Assembly (NCBI GenBank): GCA_025359725.1
Contig: JANYEX010000213.1
Location: 1 to 34,197 of the forward strand
Reading direction: 5' to 3'
Origin: Chitinophagaceae bacterium
GTDB taxonomy: Bacteria > Bacteroidota > Bacteroidia > Chitinophagales > Chitinophagaceae
DNA: 34,197 nucleotides
This document shows, one piece after another, positions 1 to 8,799 of the stretch. The position numbers were made by a program, and so were the translations under genes. The notes under the pieces are model-generated. The model had not been told where the DNA came from. It searched no databases and was given only the letters and a program-made list of their open reading frames with translations. Position 1 is the stretch's first letter; the number at the start of each line of letters is the position of its first letter.

Positions 1-970
1 TATTTACGATAAGAAAAACAGAAAAAGCGATGTAAGGCATCAAGAATTTTAGAATATCCTTAAAGCCATTACTAATATTGAATGCCCCAATACTACCTGT
101 CCATCTACCAATCATTAAACTAGCCCAATATAAAGAAATAAAAGGGGCAACCTGATCTGTTCTGATGCCTTGTTTTTGCTTTAAAAACTCTGGCAAATTA
201 CTAGCCGTAGCCACCTCCACACCTACATAAACAAAAATACCAATCATGCCCAACCATAATTGTGGATATTGTAAAGCACTCTTTTTATGGATGATTTTAC
301 TATCATTATCGGCTTCCTCGGCAGCAATATGTTCCAAATCAATCTTATTAGGAACAGAAGAAAATTTTAGGCAAAGAGCCACCAACAAAAAAGCCACGCC
401 CAAAATAAGATAAGGCGTTTTAACGCTGGTAATACTTGCCTCTGTATTGGCAGAATTTACACTGCCAAAAATGGCAAAACTTACCAAAAGTGGCCCGATG
501 GTAGTACCAAAATTGTTTATACCGCCCGCCATACTTAGTCTTTGCGAACCAGTTTTAGGATCGCCCATAACTACAGCCAAAGGATTAGCCGCAATTTGTT
601 GCAACGAAAACCCTAGCGCAACAATAAATAACCCCGTAATCATTAAGGTAAACGAGCCTAAGTTAGCCGCTGGGTAAAATAATAAAGTTCCGATGGCAGA
701 GATAATAAGCCCGATAGCAATACCGTTTTTATACCCAATTTTATTTAATAAATCGGAACCAATAGTTCTAGAAATTACCAAATAAATAATTGAACCTACT
801 GTGTAGGCAATATAAAAAGCAAAAGAAACAAGCTGGCTTTGCACTTGCGAGAGTGTAAACGCTTTTTTAAATACTGGAATTAAAATATCGTTGCTGGCGG
901 CAACGAAACCCCAAAAGAAAAACACGGTAACTAGTGTTGCAAATTGCCCCCACTTTGTTTGTTGACTCAT
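1..970 (-). CDS. Sugar MFS transporter (FHS-like), 3' end truncated by the window edge
   Basis: Reverse-strand translation from ATG at 970: MSQQTKWGQFATLVTVFFFWGFVAASNDILIPVFKKAFTLSQVQSQLVSFAFYIAYTVG...; multi-TM, typical of FHS/sugar MFS permeases. Missing from the ORF track because it runs off the window. Confidence 0.85.
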   Translation of the reverse strand, partial: MSQQTKWGQFATLVTVFFFWGFVAASNDILIPVFKKAFTLSQVQSQLVSFAFYIAYTVGSIIYLVISRTIGSDLLNKIGYKNGIAIGLIISAIGTLLFYPAANLGSFTLMITGLFIVALGFSLQQIAANPLAVVMGDPKTGSQRLSMAGGINNFGTTIGPLLVSFAIFGSVNSANTEASITSVKTPYLILGVAFLLVALCLKFSSVPNKIDLEHIAAEEADNDSKIIHKKSALQYPQLWLGMIGIFVYVGVEVATASNLPEFLKQKQGIRTDQVAPFISLYWASLMIGRWTGSIGAFNISNGFKDILKFLMPYIAFSVFLIVN

Positions 971-1193
971 GATAAAAGCTATTTTTTATAAGCGTTAAGA
1001 AATAAAAAACTATACCTATTTTGAAAAAAAGTAAATATATATTAATTAGATACTTATGCTATTTTAAATAAACCGTTTAGACCCGTATTGGTATTTTTAT
1101 GTATTGAAAACCTAAAGCTAGGATAGTTTTTGTGCAGTTAAGAATTAGTATTTCCATTTTTTATTATTTGACAAGCATTAGAAGTATTTATTT

Positions 1194-1229
1194 AAAAGGC
1201 GAGGCTGAACTATTTCAACTTCGCCTTTT
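1194..1229 (-). terminator. Rho-independent terminator-like hairpin downstream of the glycosidase gene
   Basis: AAAAGGCGAggcTGAA-ctatt-TTCAacTTCGCCTTTT; stem with U-rich flanks. Confidence 0.6.
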
Positions 1230-1303
1230 ATTATTTTTTTAGAATATATTTTATACTACAAATATTTCGTTGCAGCCTTATTAGAATCCAACGATAGTCT
1301 CCA

Positions 1304-3721
1304 CTATTTTTTATACTGAATCTTCCATGCAACTTCCTTTGTGTCCTTGCTTTCCAATACCAATACATTAAGGGCATCTCCCGCAGGATGTTTCTCCCAT
1401 TTTGCAGTAGCACCTTCTGCTTTTACACCCGTAAGTTTCCAATTATTAGAAGCAACAACAATGCGCATCGCCTCCCACCCTATTACCGAAGCTTTACCAG
1501 ACAAAATCTTTTCAGCTTCATTCCAGTTTACATCTTTTAACTCCATCCAACCCTGCAAAATATGCCTGTTAGTAGAAACTAATTGCGGTACATCTTGTAC
1601 TTTATGAACAGAAAACATCGCACAAGAAAGACTATCTAGGTTAGCACTTATTGTTTCAGTTCCTTTTAGTTTACCTATAAAAGTATCTTTCCAAAAGTCA
1701 TATACATAATAGGAAGCCGCAGCATCTAAAGCCAACCCACCCTGTACCATCTCTTTATTTAGACTAACAGATACTTCATTTGTGGTTTTTTCTCCATTAA
1801 ACAATGCCACCTGATGCCAATTTTTGGTCAATTCTAAATCATACACTTTAGGATTTTTATTGCCAAGAAATGCATCAATGGGGCGTGGACTTTTCAATCC
1901 AAAATACATGGGATAAATACGAGAAATCTCATGAACCATAGTAGGTGTAAGCATTTCGAAAGGTGTTGCCAACTCTATTCGACCACTTGTAAGAGCTAGC
2001 ATTGTAAACAACGCCTGACGAACACTTTCGGTATGATTATGTACTGATTTACTATCGGGGTAATACGAGAAAACAGAACGAGCCTTATACCAACGAAGCC
2101 CGCTAGTAGTTACATACTGCGCTTCGAACTTATTATTGTCGCCTGCATTCCTTTGAATATCTACAATTCCAGCGCAGACATCAAGGGTGGGTGTATTATT
2201 TTCACCTAAACATCTTTCGTGGATATGCCCTTCAGGACCTAGACCTTGTCTGCATAAACTAAATAATTGGCGATAAGCAGAAGTAGTAGTCGCTGTAGAA
2301 TCTTCGAAGCCGCCAGCAGGATTCCAAGCAGTTTCGGCATAGTCGAACTTAATTCCTATCATACCATCTCTATGCAAACGCTGCCATACAGCCAACATAT
2401 ATTGTTTAAATTCGGGGTTGGTATAATCATAATGAACATAAGGTAAATGATGACGATGGAATAAATTAAGCTGGCTAATATCGTTGTTCAACATCCAATT
2501 AGGATGGGCTTTTGCAAAGTCATCAGAAGGCATACTCGATTGAAAATAAGTAAAAGGAACACCATTACGCTCCTTCACTGCGGCGCACCATTTGGCAAAA
2601 GTTTCGTAGGGCTTCACCAAATGCCCGTATTTACTCCAATGTTCATCATCCCACCAACCTTGTTCTGTATTTCCGTCCTTGTAACAATAAGTATCAGGCT
2701 CCAATCTTACAGCAACCTTTGTGTACTTTGTTAATCCACACTTATTTGCTTCATCCATTTCGCCAATTAAAGCTGCCGAATTATTAATATCTCGTCCCTT
2801 ACTCAGATTACCCACTGCCCAACCGCAAAGTGTAGGAAAATCATACACATTTGGTTTGGCATTATTGGCTTCCCTAAGTGCCAATCCATATTTTTCTAAT
2901 GCAAGAAAAGGATTACTTCCCCCTATTCCTAAATAATAAGTATCTGGCGACCACCAATCCTGATTAACGGAAACTCTTCTACCAACAGGATCATTCATGA
3001 ACAAAGAAACAGTACGGGTATTTGTTTTTTTGTCTGATTTATACAAAGTAGTGGCATAGAAATATTCGTAATGAAGCCCACCCCAAACAATAGAATGTCT
3101 CTTCCCGTTTACCTCTGCCGTAAACAACATACTGTTGTCGGACTGTCTTAGGTTTGTGGTATCAATCCAAACTTCAGGCATTGTAATTCCTGCCGCACCA
3201 TTTAAGGTAGTAGCTGAAGCAATGTCTGCATTGGGAAACAAAGTAGCTTCCGAAAACAATTCAGCTTTGGTAAACCTGCTAGCAATTGGCAATTTATTAT
3301 TGATACCTGCTTGAAGAATTATATAAGATTCCCCATCTAATAAAGTAAATGCATAACGATATTCGGGCAGTTGTCTTGTGGTACATTCAATGCTAATCTC
3401 TATCCTTTGTCCATTTTTATTGGATTGATTTACAGCTTTTTGAATCCAAGTAATCTTTGGTGATTTGAATTTAGTAGAGAACCTTGTTTGAGGAGAGTTC
3501 CAACCATCAGATGATAGTCTAGCATTGTCTAGCACTATGGTATTATCTTTTTTATCTGTTACACTATAGACAGCATCGGACAAACTAATTTTTAAAGAAA
3601 GCAAAGAATTGGATAAATAGAGATACCCATCTTTATTTTCCACATGGGTATCGGCATTTTGACACCAAGATAAAAAAGGCAGCATTAATGATAGGGCAAT
3701 TAAGCATTTAGGAAAGTTCAT
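1304..3721 (-). CDS. Secreted GH36/GH27-like (clan D, alpha-galactosidase-like) glycoside hydrolase
   Basis: 805 aa with signal peptide; motif GIKFDYAETAWNP resembling the clan-D nucleophile KFD, followed by a conserved-looking barrel end; adjacent co-oriented sugar MFS gene. Confidence 0.65.
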   Translation of the reverse strand: MNFPKCLIALSLMLPFLSWCQNADTHVENKDGYLYLSNSLLSLKISLSDAVYSVTDKKDNTIVLDNARLSSDGWNSPQTRFSTKFKSPKITWIQKAVNQSNKNGQRIEISIECTTRQLPEYRYAFTLLDGESYIILQAGINNKLPIASRFTKAELFSEATLFPNADIASATTLNGAAGITMPEVWIDTTNLRQSDNSMLFTAEVNGKRHSIVWGGLHYEYFYATTLYKSDKKTNTRTVSLFMNDPVGRRVSVNQDWWSPDTYYLGIGGSNPFLALEKYGLALREANNAKPNVYDFPTLCGWAVGNLSKGRDINNSAALIGEMDEANKCGLTKYTKVAVRLEPDTYCYKDGNTEQGWWDDEHWSKYGHLVKPYETFAKWCAAVKERNGVPFTYFQSSMPSDDFAKAHPNWMLNNDISQLNLFHRHHLPYVHYDYTNPEFKQYMLAVWQRLHRDGMIGIKFDYAETAWNPAGGFEDSTATTTSAYRQLFSLCRQGLGPEGHIHERCLGENNTPTLDVCAGIVDIQRNAGDNNKFEAQYVTTSGLRWYKARSVFSYYPDSKSVHNHTESVRQALFTMLALTSGRIELATPFEMLTPTMVHEISRIYPMYFGLKSPRPIDAFLGNKNPKVYDLELTKNWHQVALFNGEKTTNEVSVSLNKEMVQGGLALDAAASYYVYDFWKDTFIGKLKGTETISANLDSLSCAMFSVHKVQDVPQLVSTNRHILQGWMELKDVNWNEAEKILSGKASVIGWEAMRIVVASNNWKLTGVKAEGATAKWEKHPAGDALNVLVLESKDTKEVAWKIQYKK

Positions 3722-4059
3722 CGTTTGTTTTTTGTTATTGATAAGTAAATAAAGATAGATATGACACTATCCTCAAATTATGATAATGACGCATCCAAAA
3801 CAGATAAGTTTATTCAATTCTATGTTAGTAGGCCTAAAATACTAGGGTTGTCAGCTGTTATGCTAGTTCGACGTTGCTATTTGTTGGCAGCTTTTAAAAA
3901 CTCTATTGTTACTTACAAAGCAAATTTAATTTACAAATGATTCTGTCAAGGAAAAAAGGGCAATCCGAAATGTTCAATATCCAACGTCGACCAAAAGAAC
4001 TGCAATCACACGGATTAGCAGAGAACACTTTGATTATATGGCAATTTGCAATAAGTCTT

Positions 4060-4330
4060 GTTTCATGAGATTAAGTTTCTATTGACAAATGCTTTTTAGA
4101 TTTGTTACAGACTTTCTACCAAAAAAGGCATGAGTAGTTGTGAAATAGCCAGAGAAGTAGGCATTACACAGAAAACGGCTTGAATATTTTATGTAAAAGT
4201 TAGGTCTTTTATGAACAGCAGTGGATTGTACCCATTATAAGGCGAAGTGCATGTGGATGAATATGTTATTGGTGGTAAAGAAAAGGATACTCTATTACAA
4301 GGATGTAAAGGCTATGCATAGGTATATTAT
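4060..4330 (+). pseudogene. IS1595-family transposase remnant
   Basis: One frame reads KKGMSSCEIAREVGITQKTA*IFYVKVRSFMNSSGLYPL*GEVHVDEYVIGGKEK..., matching the IS1595 KKGISS..QKTAW...GEVEVDE.YIGGKEK pattern with in-frame stops (TGA at the expected Trp, TAA at the expected Glu). Confidence 0.75.
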
Positions 4331-4527
4331 TCTATAAATTTTTAATCAAAAAATTGCCAATGAAGTGTATTATATCAAAACTAAGGGCGTACATAAACAA
4401 GTTAAATATGTCCCCTGAATCATCTTTCATGGCTCCTGAATCATAAAATAGATTATCTATTTTTCTTAAACCTCTTTGCTTGTTGGGAAGAATGGATAAT
4501 ACAGATGGGTTATAATAGAATAATTAC

Positions 4528-4800
4528 TTATTCTACGATTACAGTTTTTGTAAGTTCTGTTTTATCGTTTCTCAAATTAACAACATAGATACCAGCAGTT
4601 ACGCTTGGCAAAACTAACACTATAAGAAGCAGTACCACCATTGGGTCAAACAGTCTTAGCCAACACTGTTTGACCCAAAATGTTTGTAACTATCAAAGTA
4701 TAAAGAGCAGCATCTGTATTTAAAACAAAGTTCAATTGTTTGTTTTTAACTAGGTTCGTACACATATAGATATTGCTGCTTATTAAATCAGGTTGTTTAC
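4528..4800 (-). pseudogene. Remnant of a T9SS-secreted protein: type A C-terminal sorting domain
   Basis: Reverse strand: NPVKNKQLNFVLNTDAALYTLIVTNILGQTVLAKTV*PNGGTASYSVSFAK(frameshift)VTAGIYVVNLRNDKTELTKTVIVE*; typical Por/T9SS CTD with a stop and a frameshift. Confidence 0.7.
4641..4678. repeat. Perfect 14-bp inverted repeat, 10-nt loop
   Basis: TTGGGTCAAACAGT-cttagccaac-ACTGTTTGACCCAA, inside the T9SS CTD remnant. Confidence 0.9.
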
Positions 4801-4839
4801 TAGAAAATACCTTCCAATTGAGATGTGCAACAACCTAAT

Positions 4840-5060
4840 TTATTTTGGAATGAGGTCTAGTGAATAAAAAAGTTTGTCAGCATCGTCATCCACACCCGTT
4901 ACTTTCCCATTTACAGGCTTGTCTTTATCAGTATCTACAAAATATCCTTGGTCATAATATTCAATGTAATAGTCCTTGGGATAAGGTGGATGGTTTAAAT
5001 TATGATTTTGCGCTTGAGCAGTAATTGCAAAAAAGACAAATAGTGCAATGGTATATGTAT
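4840..5060 (-). pseudogene. Small secreted protein remnant without a clear start
   Basis: Reverse strand: ..YTYTIALFVFFAITAQAQNHNLNHPPYPKDYYIEYYDQGYFVDTDKDKPVNGKVTGVDDDADKLFYSLDLIPK*; signal-peptide-like start (ends AQAQ) with no obvious ATG in frame. Confidence 0.4.
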
Positions 5061-5395
5061 ATACGCCATAGAGCGCGAGATACAGCGTCCATCTGGCTTT
5101 GAAATGCAGCAGGATGCGTAATAGTGGAAAAAAAGATGCATAGTGCCAAGAACGCCATTATTGGTACTGAAAAGAATGGAGTTGTTTAATAGTTAAATAA
5201 CCGATCAACCTATATTAGGCAGGAACAAAATATTAGATTACAGTATTGACTTGTTAACCACTAACAATTAATCACTAAGAACTATTAAAAGTTATAGTAT
5301 TGCAAAAGATTAAGTAAAGATTCTAATCAACCAAAAAGAAGTTGTCTTATTCTAATTGTGGAACGCCATTTGCCTTATTACATTAAAATTAGTTT

Positions 5396-7822
5396 ATGAA
5401 AAACATTACACGATTCGTTTTACTATTGTCAATCGCAATTGGGTTTGCCAACCTAGTAAAAGCAGAAAGCGAATGGCCTAAAGAAATACCTTTGGATAAT
5501 GGCGGAAAGATTATTATCTACCAGCCACAACCAGAAAGTTTAAACGGGAATATGTTGTCGGCAAGGGCGGCTGTTTCTATCTCTCCATCTGCTGGTGCGG
5601 AGGAAACTTTTGGTTCTATATGGTTTGATGCTTTTTTGCAAACAGATAAAGACAATAGGGTTGGCACATTGGAAAGTTTGAACATAAAGGAAGCTAAATT
5701 CCCAGGCATTAAGGACGACCAACAACTGCAACAATATACTAGTACTGTTCAGAACGTAGTGCCACAATGGAACATGCAGTTTTCTCTTGATCAGTTACTT
5801 ACTTCTATTCAGCAAACAAAACAATTAAGTGAGCCTAACTTAAAAAATGATGCCCCTAATATCATTTACAGAGACAGAGCTACTACTTTGATTGTTTTGG
5901 ATGGTCTTCCTAGGTTACAATTGGATAAAGAATCGGGTATGCAGCGTGTTGTTAATACACCTTCTACTATTGTGTTAAACCCTGATGATAATCTATATTA
6001 TTTTTATGGGGGGGGATTATGGTATAGCTCTAGTAACATATTAAACGGTTGGAGTTATGTATCGAACGTACCATATAGGATACAACAATTTGATTTGAAG
6101 ATACAACAAAAGCAAAGCAAGGATGCTGATAGTAATAATCAGGATAAGCCAACAACACCAACAGACATTATAGTTAGTACCCAGCCTGCCGAGTTGATTC
6201 AAACGGATGGCACACCCTCTTATCAAACAATAGAAGGAACAAGTTTATTGTTTGTAGATAATACTTTGAATGATATATTCAAGGATATTAATTCTCAACA
6301 GAACTATATCCTTATCTCAGGGCGTTGGTACACTTCTACATCGCTAACAGGCGGATGGTCTTATGTTTCTGCTAGTCAATTACCTGCCGACTTTGCTAAA
6401 ATTCCCGAAGGTTCTGAAAAGGATGGAATATTATCTAGCGTAGCAGGAACCAATGCAGCAAACGAAGCATTGATGGATGCACAGATACCTCAAACAGCGA
6501 AGGTTGACAGGCAAACTGCCACAACAACAGTAACTTATGATGGCGAACCTATCTTTAAACCTATCCGTGGCACAAACCTTATGGTTGCCGAAAACAGTAG
6601 TGTAACAGTATTAAAGTCTAATACAAACGAAGAATATTATGCTGTAGATAATGGTGTTTGGTTTAAAAGTGATTACCCAAATGGCCCTTGGCAGGTATCT
6701 ACAGAAAGACCATCAGATGTAGATAACATACCTGCCGATAATATTGCTTACAACACTAAGTACGTTTATGTATATGACTACACCCCAGATTATGTTTATA
6801 CTGGCTACACCCCTGGCTACCTAGGTTGCTACGTATATGGCCCAACGGTTGTTTGGGGTACAGGTTGGTATTATCATCCTTGGTACAGACACAATTACTA
6901 TCCTCGACCTTATACTTGGGGATTTGGCATGGCATACAATCCATGGACAGGATGGAGTATAGGTTACCAATCTGGTTATAGTCTTGGCTGGCATTACTAC
7001 GATCATAATTCTTATTCTCATGGTTGGTTTGGTCCTCGTGTTTATCATCCTGCTTACAGACCTTGGGGATATAACGGTGGGTTTTATGGTAGGGACAATG
7101 TAATACTTCGCCAGCCACGTGTGGTTGTGAACAGACCCGTATATGTTACTGTAAACAATAATAGAAATAACTATTATAGTACTAGGAATGTGATGGTTGA
7201 TAGGAATCACAACATCAATTTATACAACCATGTTAAGGGTGCATCTACTATTGATGTTAACCGCACGCAAGGTGTTATAACAGTTGGCAATAGAGGGCTT
7301 CACACGGTTGGTAACAATCAATATCAACCAATAAATCGTCCACAAAATAACAATGGTATAAACAATGGCTTTGGCAATCGACCTGCGATTATACCTAATC
7401 CACAATCAAATGGTACAATTAACCGTCCTGCTGTAGGTAATCTAAACAATAATGGATTTAATCAACCAATAGTTACTCCTCGTCAAGGAAATGAAAGGCT
7501 AAATAATTCCAGTAGACCTTTTGCTACCCCTAGCACACAGCCTAACAATGTAGCAACAGATCGTCAAGGGAATATTTATAAGTTTGAGAACAACGGTGCT
7601 ATACAACAAAGACAAAACAATACTTGGAAACCTGCGCCCCAAACACAAGCACCTCAGGAAGTAAACAATGTTCAACAACAGCGAGAAAGAAGCAATACAA
7701 GAGATATGAACTTTCAACGTTCTGCACCTCAAGTTCAACAAAGATATCAACCTGCATCACAGCAACCTTCTGTTCCAAGAGGAAATTCGAATGGTAATGA
7801 GAACAGACGTTACAAGAATTAA
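5396..7822 (+). CDS. Secreted repeat protein with Tyr/Trp/Gly-rich and Asn/Gln-rich C-terminal regions (resembles proteins annotated carbohydrate-binding family V/XII)
   Basis: 808 aa, signal peptide, three internal LYY..GxWY.S..L.G.WxYVS-type repeats, then VYVYDYTPDYVYTGYTPGYLG.. and an N/Q/P/R-rich tail. Confidence 0.7.
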   Translation: MKNITRFVLLLSIAIGFANLVKAESEWPKEIPLDNGGKIIIYQPQPESLNGNMLSARAAVSISPSAGAEETFGSIWFDAFLQTDKDNRVGTLESLNIKEAKFPGIKDDQQLQQYTSTVQNVVPQWNMQFSLDQLLTSIQQTKQLSEPNLKNDAPNIIYRDRATTLIVLDGLPRLQLDKESGMQRVVNTPSTIVLNPDDNLYYFYGGGLWYSSSNILNGWSYVSNVPYRIQQFDLKIQQKQSKDADSNNQDKPTTPTDIIVSTQPAELIQTDGTPSYQTIEGTSLLFVDNTLNDIFKDINSQQNYILISGRWYTSTSLTGGWSYVSASQLPADFAKIPEGSEKDGILSSVAGTNAANEALMDAQIPQTAKVDRQTATTTVTYDGEPIFKPIRGTNLMVAENSSVTVLKSNTNEEYYAVDNGVWFKSDYPNGPWQVSTERPSDVDNIPADNIAYNTKYVYVYDYTPDYVYTGYTPGYLGCYVYGPTVVWGTGWYYHPWYRHNYYPRPYTWGFGMAYNPWTGWSIGYQSGYSLGWHYYDHNSYSHGWFGPRVYHPAYRPWGYNGGFYGRDNVILRQPRVVVNRPVYVTVNNNRNNYYSTRNVMVDRNHNINLYNHVKGASTIDVNRTQGVITVGNRGLHTVGNNQYQPINRPQNNNGINNGFGNRPAIIPNPQSNGTINRPAVGNLNNNGFNQPIVTPRQGNERLNNSSRPFATPSTQPNNVATDRQGNIYKFENNGAIQQRQNNTWKPAPQTQAPQEVNNVQQQRERSNTRDMNFQRSAPQVQQRYQPASQQPSVPRGNSNGNENRRYKN

Positions 7823-7846
7823 GTCTATTTAATAAATTATATTGAT

Positions 7847-7876
7847 AAAGACCGTTGGTAAATACCAACGGTCTTT
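7847..7876. terminator. Terminator hairpin (potentially bidirectional)
   Basis: AAAGACCGTTGGTA-aa-TACCAACGGTCTTTtttta; 14-bp perfect stem and T tract. Confidence 0.9.
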
Positions 7877-7960
7877 TTTATTTCTACTTATATAAAAGCG
7901 TTTTTGAACTCATTCCTTTATATTGCACCTGTTGATTAACTTTTCGAAACAGTACTGCGC

Positions 7961-8728
7961 ATGAATTTCACGGATAAGCTCAAGCATCTCAGAATAGTCA
8001 GGTCTATTATTTACATTGTGGTTGGCTTTATTACCTATCCCGGATTAGCGATTATAAACAAGATAAAGATTACAGGAACGGAACATATTAAAGACCTGCC
8101 CAAGCGTAATGTTCTTTTTGTAAGTAATCACCAAACCTATTTTGCAGATGTAATGGCATTCATACACATCTTTTGTGCAGTAAGATGGAGAAAAGAAAAT
8201 AAATTGGGGTTACCATATTATCTTTTATTTCCCATTACACACTTGTACTTTGTTGCAGCAGAAGAAACGATGAAGGGAAGTTGGATTAGTCGTTTATTTA
8301 TTTTGGCAGGGGCATTAACAGTAAAGAGAACATGGCGTGCTGAAGGAAAAGAAGTTAGGCGTGGACTAGACCCATCAGATACAAGACAAATACATGACGC
8401 CTTGGATACAAGTTGGGTGATTACTTTCCCGCAGGGAACAACTAAGCCTTTTGCCCCTGGAAGAAAAGGAACTGCTTACATAATTAAAAATAATAAGCCC
8501 ATAGTTGTACCTGTAGTTATCAATGGTTTTTGGCGAGCTTTTACAAAGAAAGGATTGACATTTAAAAAGAAAGGCTCTATCCTTACTGTGAGGTTTAAAC
8601 CACCATTAGTTATTAACTACGATGATACCACCGAAGAAATACTAGAGCAAGTAATGGATGCCATTGAGCAAAGTAAAAAGTTTATGTTACTAGGAAAGCA
8701 TCATCGCATAGAAGAACCAATTGCTTAA
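7961..8728 (+). CDS. 1-acyl-sn-glycerol-3-phosphate acyltransferase-like (PlsC family)
   Basis: 255 aa; VSNHQTYFADVMAF (NHxxxxD) and FPQGTTKPFAPGRKGTAYII motifs. Confidence 0.85.
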   Translation: MNFTDKLKHLRIVRSIIYIVVGFITYPGLAIINKIKITGTEHIKDLPKRNVLFVSNHQTYFADVMAFIHIFCAVRWRKENKLGLPYYLLFPITHLYFVAAEETMKGSWISRLFILAGALTVKRTWRAEGKEVRRGLDPSDTRQIHDALDTSWVITFPQGTTKPFAPGRKGTAYIIKNNKPIVVPVVINGFWRAFTKKGLTFKKKGSILTVRFKPPLVINYDDTTEEILEQVMDAIEQSKKFMLLGKHHRIEEPIA

Positions 8729-8741
8729 AATATACCACAAC

Positions 8742-8775
8742 AAAAAGCCCCAGCAAATCTGCTGAGGCTTTTTTA
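8742..8775. terminator. Terminator between convergent plsC-like gene and dnaK
   Basis: AAAAAGCCcCAGCA-aatc-TGCTGaGGCTTTTTTA. Confidence 0.85.
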
Positions 8776-8799
8776 TTCACCTTTAAAACCCCCTAAAAC

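Noticed and set aside
1341-1607. Plus-strand 88-aa ORF and other short ORFs antisense to the glycosidase, dnaK, icd and histidine kinase genes
   Set aside because: Fully embedded opposite strong CDSs, with no domain or start-site support.
6756-7750. Long minus-strand ORFs (120, 129, 61 and 83 aa) opposite the 808-aa gene
   Set aside because: They overlap a convincing plus-strand CDS with biased aromatic/Asn codons, lack recognisable domains, and are best explained as antisense artefacts of composition.
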